Shown: positions 53,135 through 63,183, numbered from the stretch's first letter. The stretch: DNA of 64,000 nucleotides from Methanobacteriota archaeon (GCA_023396065.1 JAEWXF010000028.1:248001-312000), one strand, 5' to 3'. Notes: generated by a model not told the origin, from the letters alone. Numbers and translations: made by a program.

Positions 53135-54040
53135 ATGCAAACGATTATGAAACATATTCTAGATTATTTCCGGGGGGTTTCTATGGCTGTTGCCGATAGT
53201 GTTCCCGGCGTTTCCGGCGGAACGATCGCGTTTCTTCTTGGCTTTTATGAGACGTTTATTTCATCGGTGCATAATTTTCTGATGGGATCAAATGCGGAAC
53301 GAAAAGCGGCATTTCCGTTTTTGTGTAAGCTTGGGGCCGGGTGGGTCTGCGGATTTTTGGTCTGTGTGGTGATTCTGGCAGCTCTGTTCCATTCGTATAT
53401 TTATGAGATCAGTTCGGTGTTTCTCGGTCTGACGATTGCGGCGATCCCGGTTGTAATTCTGGAGGAGATGGATGCCGTCCGGGGAAAGTATGCGTATCTG
53501 GTCTTTACGGTTCTCGGCGTTCTGGTGGTGCCGGTTCTGATGTTTTTCAGTCCGGCGGTAGGCGCTGAGAATATGATTGATCTGACGCAGGCGTCGCTGG
53601 GTCTTGCGATATTTTTGTTTGTTGCAGCAATCATTGCGGTCTCTGCACTGGTGTTACCCGGTATTTCCGGATCTACGCTTTTGCTGATTATGGGGCTGTA
53701 TGTTCCGCTGATCTCGGCGGTGAGTGCGTTTGTCCACCGGGATTTTTCGTATGTGCCAATGCTGGTGGTATTCGGTCTGGGTATGATTGCGGGTCTTGGT
53801 CTGAGTGCGAAGGTTATTCGGCACTGCTTTGCCCGGTACCGGTCGCAGACGATTTATCTGTGTGTCGGTCTTCTGATCGGCTCGATATATGCGATTGCTC
53901 TGGGACCGACAACTCTGTCTGACCCTATGCCTGCGATGACGTGGACGACGTTCTACCCGGTATTCTTTATCTTTGGTGCGGCGATTCTTGTAGTTCTGCA
54001 GGTGCTGAAACGCCGTGCAGCAGCAAGGGTCACGGTATAA
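53135..54040 (+). CDS. DUF368 (PopT-family) polyprenyl-phosphate transporter
   Basis: A 301-residue protein with about eight membrane segments. Two inverted signature blocks, VADSVPGVSGGTIAFLLGFY and LVLPGISGSTLLLIMGLY, define DUF368. Bacterial members (PopT) recycle undecaprenyl phosphate across the membrane; in an archaeon the likely cargo is dolichyl or another polyprenyl phosphate used in glycosylation. That assignment is by family. A second ATG four codons in (53147) is also possible. Confidence 0.88.
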   Translation: MQTIMKHILDYFRGVSMAVADSVPGVSGGTIAFLLGFYETFISSVHNFLMGSNAERKAAFPFLCKLGAGWVCGFLVCVVILAALFHSYIYEISSVFLGLTIAAIPVVILEEMDAVRGKYAYLVFTVLGVLVVPVLMFFSPAVGAENMIDLTQASLGLAIFLFVAAIIAVSALVLPGISGSTLLLIMGLYVPLISAVSAFVHRDFSYVPMLVVFGLGMIAGLGLSAKVIRHCFARYRSQTIYLCVGLLIGSIYAIALGPTTLSDPMPAMTWTTFYPVFFIFGAAILVVLQVLKRRAAARVTV

Positions 54041-54284
54041 TTCTTTTTTGAACATGCAGTTACCCATCACATGGGTTTTCTGACGGAATTCTCCGTGTGC
54101 CTTAGGGAGAGTATCAGGTTTGCAATGTGTCTGTCTGATGGTACCTCTATTTGTACACCCCCACCGTACGAGTCCTGCCATATTTTATGATGTTCGAGTA
54201 CTACCCGATGGTGAGTTCAAATACACCCCACATCCTTATTTCCTTTTACTCTCTATCAATTAGTACGTATATGGATGTGTGTTT

Positions 54285-57200
54285 ATGAAAAAATATAGGA
54301 TCGCAATTCTTCTTCTCTCTGCTTTTATCCTCCTGATCTTCTGTGCAGGCCCGATTGCAGCGGAGGAGAGCGAAGAGACCCCAGTACCAACGACGATGAA
54401 AACCACAGTCCCTACGACGGTACCGACCACAGTCCCTACGACGGTGCCAACCACTGTACCTACAACGATAGTCCTGACAACTATACCAACGACAGTCCAG
54501 ACCACAGTGCCCACGACGGTAGTCCTGACAACTATGCCAACGACGGTGGCGACAACGCTGGCCCCAACGACAGTCCAGACCACCAGACCAACGACGGTGG
54601 CAACAACTCTGGCCCCGACGACAGTCCAGACTACAGTGCCAACGACGGTGGCGACAACACCAGTGCCAACGACTACCCAGTCTTCAGAGGAATTTACCTC
54701 AAAGACCATCGCCACACCATCATCTCCCATCTCCGATGTTCAGTCCTTAGTTAATAATGCAGGTCGTGTAATGGAGTCTAAGGCACCAGAAGGTACCACG
54801 TTTTCGGATGGCATCACTATCATTGGACTCGCGGACAATGTATCCAACGATAAACTGGTTCGCATCAAAATTTCTGATACCAAATTTGCCACATCCATCG
54901 CCAAATCCATTGGCACCAATCGCATCTATGCCAATAAGACCGGTGTCATCGATCTCCGGGATGCAGCCGTCGGCAGCGACCCTGAACCATACAAAGTCTA
55001 TGACAATGAAACAGTCATTGAAACCATAAAAATATATGCTATGGACAAAAAAGAGGACCAAAAATCACAGAGTGAGTCATCAGAACCTGCTGTGTCAGCA
55101 CCCACGGCAACACCTACTCCCACACCCACAAGCATATCTCTCCGTGACCAGCAGGCCTCAAGCCCGGCAGCTAATGAAACTACTCGTACTATTTCCCCTG
55201 GTAACAATGCATCCATCAATGAGCAGATCCGTATCCAAATTTCCAACGGCATCTTCGCCACATCCATCGCCAAATACAGTGACGGCGCAAACCCGGTGAT
55301 GATTAACAACATCAGTGCTAACACAAATGGCGTCATCGACCTCAGTGAAGCCGCCGTCAATAACGAAACAGGTGAATATCGTGTCTACAATGGTAGTGCA
55401 TGGACCGGGGCCACCATCCAAATCAATGCTCAGGCTGAGTCACCAACATCCACCGTAACACCTACCCCCACCCCTACTCCCACCTACATCTCCAGCGGCC
55501 CGCATGACAAATACCCGGTCGCAGGAAATATCCGGAACATCTCCGCCGGTGACAGCGCTTTCATCTACGAACAGATCCGTATCAAAATTACCGACAACAA
55601 ATTTGCCACATCCATTGCCAAGTACAGCGGCAGTGCAACCCCGGTGATGATCAACTCCATCAGTGCCGACGCAAACGGCGTCATCAATCTCCTGGAAGCA
55701 TCCGTCGGCAGTGAAACTGGCGCATACCGCATCTATGACGGCAGCACCTGGACCGGCGGCTCTATCCTCATCTGGAAACCCGACCTCACCCTCAAAGCAG
55801 AACTCGCCGGCTCTACCGATTCCGTCGACGGAAAAGCAGTATCCAAAAGCAGCAGCATACACTTCACCATTCAGTCGCCCAAAGTGGGAGGAGCCGACAT
55901 CGGTTCCAAGGTAAGAATTCTTATCACGACACCCGTCGGCGGCCAGACAACCATGCTTGGCTTTGTCAACCTTGCAGAAATACCCATGGACTCGGTCCAG
56001 CACATTACCGCAGACATCCCCCTCTCCGACACATCCCTCACCGCCGGTACCTACGTTGCCCGTGCCGAATGGATCAGCCCATCGTCCTTCAATGCCTTCG
56101 CCCCCAAATCCAACACCATCTCATTCAGAATTGACAGTAATACTGGACTGGATATCACCACAAACACCGAGTCCGTCGTCCGCAACAACCCCTTTACCGT
56201 CACCATCCGTGGTAACGCCAACACTCAATACATCGTCTCCCTTGACTCCGGCAAATCCCCGGTACCGGAACTGATCCCCGGTCAGGTCGGTGTTGTCCGC
56301 GGTGATGCAGAACCCAAAATTGTCGACACAAGCGGAACCACAAAAACTGTACAGAAACCGAGCAGTGCAGCAGACGATCCCAAATCATGGGGAGTTGCCA
56401 CCACCGACGCAAGCGGAAAACGCACCGTCCAGTACTCCACCAATCCGGTCAACGGCAAAAACGTCGAAGACGGAACCTATACCGTCCGGGTCAACGAAAT
56501 AGAGTCCCGAACAACAACCGCAATTGCAGGAACCGAATACGCACGGATCAACGTCAAAGTCGTCACGGGAGCACTGAGCCTGACCGCAGGATCCGACCGC
56601 AACTACTACATGGGTCAGGAGATCAAACTCACCGGAACCAACACCGACTCCGACACCACCTACCTGTTCCTCACCGGTCCGAACCTCAACAGCAACGGCG
56701 TCAGCCTTGACGCATTGAAGTCGGGGGAGTTCACCAAAGTATCCGTCAAAACCGATCACACCTGGGAGTACAAATGGGACACCGCCGCAACCGGTCTGGA
56801 CGTCGGCTCCTACACCGTCTATGCAGTCAGCTCCATGAATGACAAAACCCACCTCTCCGGTACCAAATACGCCACAACCTCAGTACTGCTCAAGCAGCCG
56901 GGCATGAGTACCAGCTCCAGCACGCTTTCCGCAGCCAAAGGCGATGACGTCCATATCACCGGAACCGTCTCCGGCAACCCCTCATCCATCGCCATCTTCC
57001 TGTTTGGCACAAACTACTACCAGAGGGTAACAACCTCGGTAAACGACGGAACCTACGACTACAAATTCCATGTCCCTGAGAGCATGTCCTCCGGCGAGTA
57101 CTACGTCGTAATCGAGCATCCCATGTATGACGGAAAGTTCGGCGTTGTAGAAATCCACAGCGACGGAAAAACCATCCTTGCCCAGAACAGCGCCTCGGGC

Positions 57201-57800
57201 AGTACCCAGAGTTCCTTCGTCGTCGAAGGACAGGGACGGCTGCAGGGTTCCCAGGCAGCAAACGCCCTCATCAAAATGCTCGACTCACCCTATATCGACG
57301 ATCTCTACTCCAGTCTGAAACTGATCGTCGCAGAACCGTACATCAGCATTGACCCGGTTGGCGATCAGCTGATCGGCCACTCATTCACGATAACCGGCAG
57401 AACGAACATGGAATCTGGCGACCAGCTGCTGATTGAAGTTGCACCAACCTCCTTTGTCCCGACCGGCAAAAACCAGCAGACCGCACCGTCCGGCGTATCC
57501 GGATCAGTAGTGATTGAAAAAGGTTCAGCCAACAACATCTGGAAGTTTGAAGTTGACGGATCACGTCTCGCACTGGACGCCTACACCGTAAAGGTCTCCG
57601 GTGTCGAAGTTTCTACCAGTACGTCCGCCTCATTTAATGTCATCGCATCCATGCCGGAAACCCCGACGCCCCTGCCGACCACAACAGAAGTTCCAACAAC
57701 ACCGGTCACGCCGACCGAAGCTGCAAAATCCCCGTTCGGCACGGTAGCCCTCCTCTTCGGAGCCGCCGGAGCGCTGTGTCTGATTGGAAGACGGCAGTAA
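54285..57800 (+). CDS. Large DUF3821-like surface protein with Thr/Pro stalk and triplicated module
   Basis: The ATG at 54285 gives 1171 residues. A signal peptide (about 1-27) is followed by a TVPTT-type stalk (about 31-130), then three copies of a 65-residue module with FATSIAK, GVI(D/N)L, (Y/E)YR(V/I)Y and WTG at about 195-260, 300-375 and 420-495. Beta-rich domains follow (GQEIKLTGTNTDSDTTYLFL, VEGQGRLQGSQAANALIKML) and a PTP linker with a C-terminal anchor LLFGAAGALCLIGRRQ. It is probably an S-layer or adhesin-type component. The next gene is a shorter paralogue with one module copy. Confidence 0.75.
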   Translation: MKKYRIAILLLSAFILLIFCAGPIAAEESEETPVPTTMKTTVPTTVPTTVPTTVPTTVPTTIVLTTIPTTVQTTVPTTVVLTTMPTTVATTLAPTTVQTTRPTTVATTLAPTTVQTTVPTTVATTPVPTTTQSSEEFTSKTIATPSSPISDVQSLVNNAGRVMESKAPEGTTFSDGITIIGLADNVSNDKLVRIKISDTKFATSIAKSIGTNRIYANKTGVIDLRDAAVGSDPEPYKVYDNETVIETIKIYAMDKKEDQKSQSESSEPAVSAPTATPTPTPTSISLRDQQASSPAANETTRTISPGNNASINEQIRIQISNGIFATSIAKYSDGANPVMINNISANTNGVIDLSEAAVNNETGEYRVYNGSAWTGATIQINAQAESPTSTVTPTPTPTPTYISSGPHDKYPVAGNIRNISAGDSAFIYEQIRIKITDNKFATSIAKYSGSATPVMINSISADANGVINLLEASVGSETGAYRIYDGSTWTGGSILIWKPDLTLKAELAGSTDSVDGKAVSKSSSIHFTIQSPKVGGADIGSKVRILITTPVGGQTTMLGFVNLAEIPMDSVQHITADIPLSDTSLTAGTYVARAEWISPSSFNAFAPKSNTISFRIDSNTGLDITTNTESVVRNNPFTVTIRGNANTQYIVSLDSGKSPVPELIPGQVGVVRGDAEPKIVDTSGTTKTVQKPSSAADDPKSWGVATTDASGKRTVQYSTNPVNGKNVEDGTYTVRVNEIESRTTTAIAGTEYARINVKVVTGALSLTAGSDRNYYMGQEIKLTGTNTDSDTTYLFLTGPNLNSNGVSLDALKSGEFTKVSVKTDHTWEYKWDTAATGLDVGSYTVYAVSSMNDKTHLSGTKYATTSVLLKQPGMSTSSSTLSAAKGDDVHITGTVSGNPSSIAIFLFGTNYYQRVTTSVNDGTYDYKFHVPESMSSGEYYVVIEHPMYDGKFGVVEIHSDGKTILAQNSASGSTQSSFVVEGQGRLQGSQAANALIKMLDSPYIDDLYSSLKLIVAEPYISIDPVGDQLIGHSFTITGRTNMESGDQLLIEVAPTSFVPTGKNQQTAPSGVSGSVVIEKGSANNIWKFEVDGSRLALDAYTVKVSGVEVSTSTSASFNVIASMPETPTPLPTTTEVPTTPVTPTEAAKSPFGTVALLFGAAGALCLIGRRQ
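54381..54676 (+). repeat. Imperfect tandem repeat encoding the Thr/Pro stalk
   Basis: About 300 nt of degenerate 12-15-nt units (for example CCTACGACGGTACCGACCAC, GCCAACGACGGTGGCGACAA) encode VPTTVPTT- and VATTLAPTT-type sequence. The region is prone to length change by slippage and may differ between strains. Confidence 0.8.
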
Positions 57801-57893
57801 CTTTCCCTTTTTTTCTCCGTGAAATGCGGTTTTGTCACCATCTCCATTCTTAATACCGTAGGGAATCCATCATCTAGAAATGGAGAACTCCCC

Positions 57894-60455
57894 ATGAAAT
57901 CTATCCGTTATCTTCTACTGATTCTGCTGTTCTGTACTGCTATCCTCGCGATACCGGCGACGGCGGACGATGATTTTGTTCTCAAACAGTATGCCGGAAC
58001 CGGAGACTATGCATACAAAAATATCCTGCACCCGTCTCTCCTGAGTAAAAATTCAGAGCAGACAACTGCTCAGAGTATTTTGCGGAACGTCTCGGAGACC
58101 ACCACCCCGGAGCCGACCGTGACCGCAACACCAACGCCTGTTCCAACCTACATAACCGGCGGCACACGTCTCCCGTATCCTGAATCCGGAAATACCCCAG
58201 TGGTCTATCCGGGCAATACGGTATTCGTGTATGAACAGATAAAAATCGAAATTCTTCCCGGAACCTATGCAACCTCCATCGCAAAGATGAGCGGCGACGC
58301 AACGCCGGTGGTGATGAATACGATCAGTGCGGATGCAAACGGCGTCATCAATCTGCTGGGCGCATCCGTTGCGGGTGAGACGGGTGCATACCGCATTTAT
58401 GACGGAGGCACCTGGACTGGCGGGTATATTTATGTCTGGAATCCTGAGTTGAGTCTGAAGGCGTGGCTCGCCGGTTCCACAGATTCGATCAACGGGACGA
58501 GTGTATCCAAAAGCAGCAGTATCAATTTTGTTGTGGAAGCGCCACGGGTTGGTGCGGAAAATATCGGGGCACAGGTAAAAATTGTAGTGACTACTCCGGT
58601 CGGAGGCAAGACAACGATGCTTGGATCCACCGATCTTTCTGCAATCTCTCTGAATTCAGTACAGGTAATCACACCGGATATCCCGCTGTCTGCTCAGGAC
58701 CTGACCGCAGGCATCTACCGCTGTCAGGCGGAGTGGACGGTCCCTGCGGCCTTTGACTACTTCGCTTCCGATTCAAACAGTATCACGTTTCAGCTCGGCA
58801 GCGATGCATCTCTGGGTATCACCGTAAACAAAGATACCATTGTCCGCAGCAATCCCTTTACGGTGACGATTACGGGTGATCCGAATACACCGTATCTGGT
58901 TTATCTGGATGCAGGCGGCGGCAGTGCGGTACCGCAGATGATACCCGGTCAGCTTGGTGTGGTCCGCGGGGATGCAGGACCGACGGTCAGTCTTGACGGT
59001 GCGGTGAAGACGGTACAGCCGCCGTCCGGCACCGCATCCAATGCAAAATCCTGGGGCGTGGTGACTACCGATGCCGGCGGCAGACGTGTTGTGGAGTACT
59101 CAACGCAGCCGGTGAACGGTGTGGTGATTGCGGAAGGGTCGTATACCATCCGGGTTGCCAACATTGTTGATTACGGCGGGTCCACTGCCGGGGCAGGTTC
59201 AAACTCTGACCGGGTGAATGTCAGGATTCAGGTGGGCAGTGTCAGTATCAGTTCCGGCGGAGATCGTTCCTATTACATGGGTCAGGAAGTAAAACTCACG
59301 GGAACGAATACAGACTCGGATACCACGTATCTGTTCCTGACCGGTCCCAATCTCAACAGTAACGGGATTAGTCTGGACGGGTCGGGACAGTTTACGTCGG
59401 TTTCGGTGAAAACTGATACCACCTGGTCGTATACCTGGGATACAGGGAGCAGCGGTCTGGATACGGGAGTATACACGATCTATGCAGTGAGTACCAGAAG
59501 CGATAAGGGGCAGCTTTCCGGGACACAGTATGCAACGATCTCAATTCAGCTGATGCAGCCGAGTCTGAGTGTGGATTCAACGACCATTTCAGCGGCCAAA
59601 GGGGATTATGTACATATTACCGGCAGTGCTGTGGGGAATCCGTCATCGGTTGCGATTTTTCTGTTCGGTTCGAACTATTATCAGCGGGTAACAGCGTCTG
59701 TGAATAACAACAGGTATGATTATAAGATGTATATCCCGGAGAGTATGTCTTCCGGGGAGTATTATCTCGTGATTGAGCATCCGATGTATGACGGGACGTT
59801 CGGTGTGACGGAGATTACGCGAAACGGCCAGACGATTCTTGCTCTGACGGGTGCGGGCGGCAGTATTCAGAGTTCCTTTGTTGTGGAGGGACCGAACCGT
59901 TTGCAGGGGTCTCAGGCGGCGAATGCTCTGGTGCAGATGCTTGATTCTCCCTATATCGATGATCTGTATTCAACGATGAAACTGATTGTGCAGGAGCCAT
60001 ACATTATGATTGATCCGGTTGGTACTCAGGAGATCGAACGGTCGTTTGTTCTGTCCGGTTCGACGAATCTTGCAGCCGGTGACCAGCTGCTGGTTGAGGT
60101 GGTTCCAACGTCCTTTGTTCCGTCAGGAAAGGATCAGCCGGTGCCGTCCTCGGGTGTTTCCGGGACGGTGACGATTGCGGGCGGCAGTACGCAGAATGTC
60201 TGGTCATATCCGGTGTCCGGGTCGAGTCTGGCTGCTGATTCCTATACGGTCAGGGTGTCCGGGGTGGCGGTGACGACGAGTACGTCGGCTGTGTTTGAGG
60301 TGGTGACGGCTTTGCCAACGGTTCCTCCGACATGGGTTCCAACGACTGTTCCGTCTACGCCGGAACCGACTGAGCCGGTACAGACGCCGTTTGGTCTGAT
60401 CGGGTTTGTCGCAGTGCTGGGAGCTGTTGTGCTTCCGGTACTCCGGCGGCACTAA
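57894..60455 (+). CDS. DUF3821-like surface protein, tandem paralogue
   Basis: The ATG at 57894 gives 853 residues. Signal peptide MKSIRYLLLILLFCTAILAI, then one copy of the YATSIAK...WTGGY module (about 115-185), the shared beta domains (GQEVKLTGTNTDSDTTYLFL, VEGPNRLQGSQAANALVQML, IDPVGTQ) and a C-terminal anchor. It is a close relative of the upstream gene but lacks the Thr/Pro stalk and two module copies. Codons here mostly end in G or T, whereas the upstream copy mostly uses C-ending codons. Confidence 0.78.
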   Translation: MKSIRYLLLILLFCTAILAIPATADDDFVLKQYAGTGDYAYKNILHPSLLSKNSEQTTAQSILRNVSETTTPEPTVTATPTPVPTYITGGTRLPYPESGNTPVVYPGNTVFVYEQIKIEILPGTYATSIAKMSGDATPVVMNTISADANGVINLLGASVAGETGAYRIYDGGTWTGGYIYVWNPELSLKAWLAGSTDSINGTSVSKSSSINFVVEAPRVGAENIGAQVKIVVTTPVGGKTTMLGSTDLSAISLNSVQVITPDIPLSAQDLTAGIYRCQAEWTVPAAFDYFASDSNSITFQLGSDASLGITVNKDTIVRSNPFTVTITGDPNTPYLVYLDAGGGSAVPQMIPGQLGVVRGDAGPTVSLDGAVKTVQPPSGTASNAKSWGVVTTDAGGRRVVEYSTQPVNGVVIAEGSYTIRVANIVDYGGSTAGAGSNSDRVNVRIQVGSVSISSGGDRSYYMGQEVKLTGTNTDSDTTYLFLTGPNLNSNGISLDGSGQFTSVSVKTDTTWSYTWDTGSSGLDTGVYTIYAVSTRSDKGQLSGTQYATISIQLMQPSLSVDSTTISAAKGDYVHITGSAVGNPSSVAIFLFGSNYYQRVTASVNNNRYDYKMYIPESMSSGEYYLVIEHPMYDGTFGVTEITRNGQTILALTGAGGSIQSSFVVEGPNRLQGSQAANALVQMLDSPYIDDLYSTMKLIVQEPYIMIDPVGTQEIERSFVLSGSTNLAAGDQLLVEVVPTSFVPSGKDQPVPSSGVSGTVTIAGGSTQNVWSYPVSGSSLAADSYTVRVSGVAVTTSTSAVFEVVTALPTVPPTWVPTTVPSTPEPTEPVQTPFGLIGFVAVLGAVVLPVLRRH

Positions 60456-60516
60456 TTTTTTTTGTTTCCGGGAGAGGAAATTCTCATTATAGTTTGCCTG
60501 CCAATAATAACATATC

Positions 60517-61269
60517 ATGGCGCAACTTCGATGCCCGAAATGCGGAGCACCTGCCAGGGCGGAACACGGGACGCAGTATGTGACCTGCGATTCCTGCGGA
60601 ACGGTCATTTATATTGATCGAAGCAGTGTGATCTTTAACTACATTATGCCGTTTCTCCTGGATGAGGAAAAGGCGCGTGCGGTGTTTCGCCGCTGGTGTG
60701 CCGGGCCGTCGCTGGCAAAGGGTCTGGACCACGACGCAGAGATTCTCAGCGTGGAGAAGTTGTATTTTCCGGTGTTTTTGTTCCGCCGGGTAATAAACGG
60801 TGTGGAAAAGTCGATTCTGAAACCTGCGAAAGGGACGACGCTTCCGGGGCTGCAGAGTCAGATTGTCCCACCGGGGGATATGCGAGTGTTTGATGCGACC
60901 GTTTCCACCGGGAATGCGGAGGTTATTTCTCCGGAGATCAGTATTGAGACGTATCTGGCAGATCTTCCGGGAACAGCGAAGGAGCAGGCACTATTGTATT
61001 TGCCGTTCTTTGTGTTTCATTACCGGTATCAGGGAGCTGATTACACGTCAGTGATGGGCGGGACGTCGGGACGGGTATATACGGCAGGATTTCCCGCGCG
61101 GTCTGCGGCGCCGTATACCCTTGTGGTCGGCGGCGGGTTTGTGATTGCGTGTGTCGGTGGAATACTTGGATTTGTGATTACGCCGGTTTTGTATCTGCTG
61201 GCGTTTGCCGGAGCGGTACTTGCAATGATTTCAGGTCGTGTGGTGGTACGGTCGGGAGGTGAGAAGTAA
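60517..61269 (+). CDS. Zinc-ribbon membrane protein A
   Basis: A 250-residue protein with an N-terminal zinc ribbon C6-x2-C9...C24-x2-C27, a soluble middle domain ending LYLPFFVFHYRYQGADYTSV, and two C-terminal membrane segments (about 200-245). It is the first of three adjacent genes with the same plan. The phrase YLPF(F)-x-x-x-Y-RYQ recurs in the second protein. No family name is recognised and no catalytic motif is visible. The next gene starts immediately after its stop, so they form an operon. Confidence 0.65.
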   Translation: MAQLRCPKCGAPARAEHGTQYVTCDSCGTVIYIDRSSVIFNYIMPFLLDEEKARAVFRRWCAGPSLAKGLDHDAEILSVEKLYFPVFLFRRVINGVEKSILKPAKGTTLPGLQSQIVPPGDMRVFDATVSTGNAEVISPEISIETYLADLPGTAKEQALLYLPFFVFHYRYQGADYTSVMGGTSGRVYTAGFPARSAAPYTLVVGGGFVIACVGGILGFVITPVLYLLAFAGAVLAMISGRVVVRSGGEK

Positions 61270-62274
61270 ATGGCAGGAGCTGTACGGCTTATGGTTGGTC
61301 TGACCTGTCCGTCCTGCGGGGGTACTATCGAGGTCCGTGAGGGAAGCAGACTGGCGCATTGCCCCTTCTGTGATGCGGCTCTGGCGATTACGGCGGACGA
61401 TGCGGGTGTTACGAGGCTGATGTATCCGAGGCGTGTTTCGGAGGAGGAAGCGCTGGCTACTGCGAAGAAGTGGTTCGGAGCGTTTCCCAAAGCACGTGAC
61501 CTGGCAGCGACGGCGGAGATTACGGAGCAGTTTTCGATGTATATTCCGTTCTGGCGTCTGTCAGGTACGGGCAAGGCGATTGTGTGCGGGACGTCTACTT
61601 CGAAGGATAAGAATGGGAATACCAGTACTACACCGCATGAGGAGGTTGCTGAGGGTGAGTATGTGTGGTCGACGATTGCCTGTCAGACGGGGGATCTGGG
61701 GATTACTACGCCACCTCAGCCGGATAGCGATCTGCAGCCGTATGTAGAGGGTGATATTCCTGTGTTTGATACGACGTCATCCCGGGATGAGGCATTTGAT
61801 GCAGCTGATACAGATATCAGGATGGAGGTGTACCGGAAGGCTTCAGCGGGGATTGATACGATGACGTTTACCCGGACGTTTTGTATTCCCCGAGAATTCA
61901 GCCTGCTGTATTATCCGTACTGGATTATCCGGTATCAGTATCGTGCCCGGGATTATTTTGTGGTGCTGGACGGGGTTTCCGGTGCTCCGGTTTCCGGGCG
62001 AGCTCCCGGAGATACGGCGTATCAGGCGATCGCGGCGGGACTTGGTGCAGGGTTTGGGGGACTGGTTACCGGGATCTGTATTGCATTTGCTGCGTTTTCC
62101 GGCAGTGAGTATGCCCTCTGGAGTCTGGCAGGAATTGTGGTTGGTCTGATTCTGGTACTTGCCGGATACTGGGTTTTCCGGTTCGGATCAGATGTTGTGG
62201 AAGGGAAACTGACCGGCGGCATTTCTCTATCTACGAAGGGTTTTGGGCAGAAAACGGTTCAGGAGGTGGCGTGA
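61270..62274 (+). CDS. Zinc-ribbon membrane protein B
   Basis: A 334-residue protein: ribbon C13-x2-C16...C31-x2-C34, a first half with FSMYIPFWRLSG, a second half with SLLYYPYWIIRYQYRARDYF and LDGVSGAP, and two C-terminal membrane segments. Two copies of the IPFW/YPYW-type domain therefore seem fused. It stands back to back with gene A (no gap) and its last codons hold the ribosome-binding site of gene C. The layout suggests a membrane-bound complex of related subunits. Function unknown. Confidence 0.65.
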   Translation: MAGAVRLMVGLTCPSCGGTIEVREGSRLAHCPFCDAALAITADDAGVTRLMYPRRVSEEEALATAKKWFGAFPKARDLAATAEITEQFSMYIPFWRLSGTGKAIVCGTSTSKDKNGNTSTTPHEEVAEGEYVWSTIACQTGDLGITTPPQPDSDLQPYVEGDIPVFDTTSSRDEAFDAADTDIRMEVYRKASAGIDTMTFTRTFCIPREFSLLYYPYWIIRYQYRARDYFVVLDGVSGAPVSGRAPGDTAYQAIAAGLGAGFGGLVTGICIAFAAFSGSEYALWSLAGIVVGLILVLAGYWVFRFGSDVVEGKLTGGISLSTKGFGQKTVQEVA

Positions 62275-62275
62275 T

Positions 62276-62845
62276 ATGGGAATGATTGTGAAAAATCTGA
62301 TATGCAGCAGCTGCGGTTCGCCGTTGAAGTCGAAGGAGGCGGATCTGATTTTGTTCTGTCCGCACTGCGAATCAACGATGGAGTTTCTGGATACTGATGC
62401 GGGACCGGTTGGTCTGCATATTCTAGTTTCTTCTGCACTGGAAAAGGAAGTTGTGTATATTCCGTTCTGGCGGGTTGATGCGGATATTTCGGTAGATCGT
62501 GTTGAGAGTACAGGAGGGTTTCTGGAACGCGGGACGAAATCTCTGCGGGGTGCCCAGCGGTTTTATGTTTGTGCGGCAGGTGGGATGAAGGACGGCTGGA
62601 ACATGGAGTTTACCCGTGTGCCTCCGGCGGCAGAGGAGGCTTCCGGTTTTGGGAGGTCAACGCGGCTTGCGGCGGTGAAGACGTCGGGCGCTGCGGCGAA
62701 GGATGCGGAGTTTTTGTTTTTGAAGCAGGAGGTGGCGGCGGCCGGGACGCTGCAGGAGATAGAGTATACGTTCCGGGTGACGGGGCATGAGGTTGTGTAT
62801 ATTCCGTTTGTACGGTCGGGGAGCGGGTACGCTCCCGCATTCTGA
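62276..62845 (+). CDS. Zinc-ribbon protein C
   Basis: A 189-residue protein with ribbon C10-x2-C13...C28-x2-C31 and two matching strands, VVYIPFWRVDADISV and EVVYIPFVRSG, as in protein B but without a membrane segment. The ATG at 62276 follows GGAGGT by about 8 nt and overlaps the gap after gene B; an ATG at 62282 is a second choice. The three genes share the ribbon plus (Y)IPF pattern, indicating one operon built by duplication. Confidence 0.65.
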   Translation: MGMIVKNLICSSCGSPLKSKEADLILFCPHCESTMEFLDTDAGPVGLHILVSSALEKEVVYIPFWRVDADISVDRVESTGGFLERGTKSLRGAQRFYVCAAGGMKDGWNMEFTRVPPAAEEASGFGRSTRLAAVKTSGAAAKDAEFLFLKQEVAAAGTLQEIEYTFRVTGHEVVYIPFVRSGSGYAPAF

Positions 62846-63183
62846 TTTTGAAAAGTGTGTTGGGGAGAGAAGATCTCTCCCGGCAGTATTTGTGTTTTCC
62901 CTGGTATTTGGGAATATACGTGCAGAGAAATGTTTGTGCAGGTTCCGTTTCGGGTTCCCGTCTGTTGGCATGTTGGCGGCATGCCCCCCAACAAAAGTTC
63001 ATGCCTTCCCTGTCATGCGGCACGGGGATGTCACAGAGAACCGGAAACAGGGTGGTTCCGGTACATGTGTATGTGGAATGCTGTAACTTCGCTATCCCGT
63101 ACCTTTCAGTATGTTGTTCGCGGTAGTATATGAAGTGATGCGCTGAGTTTTTCCAGTTGCAGCGCATATAGTGTATTCAGTTC
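62846..63183. other. Intergenic region with hairpins
   Basis: GGGAGAGA (62863-62870) pairs with TCTCTCCC (62874-62881) around AGA soon after the zinc-ribbon operon and may terminate it. TGCGCTG (63139-63145) pairs with CAGCGCA (63160-63166) directly before the UbiA gene. Several short overlapping frames exist, none with a ribosome-binding site or recognisable sequence. Confidence 0.4.

Noticed and set aside
54381..54676. Repeated units that could suggest a CRISPR-like array
   Set aside because: Units are short, degenerate, without spacers of constant length, and lie in frame in a surface-protein stalk.
62848..63133. Overlapping frames of about 92 codons after the zinc-ribbon operon
   Set aside because: Three overlapping frames of similar length compete, none has a ribosome-binding site, and hairpins occupy the region.
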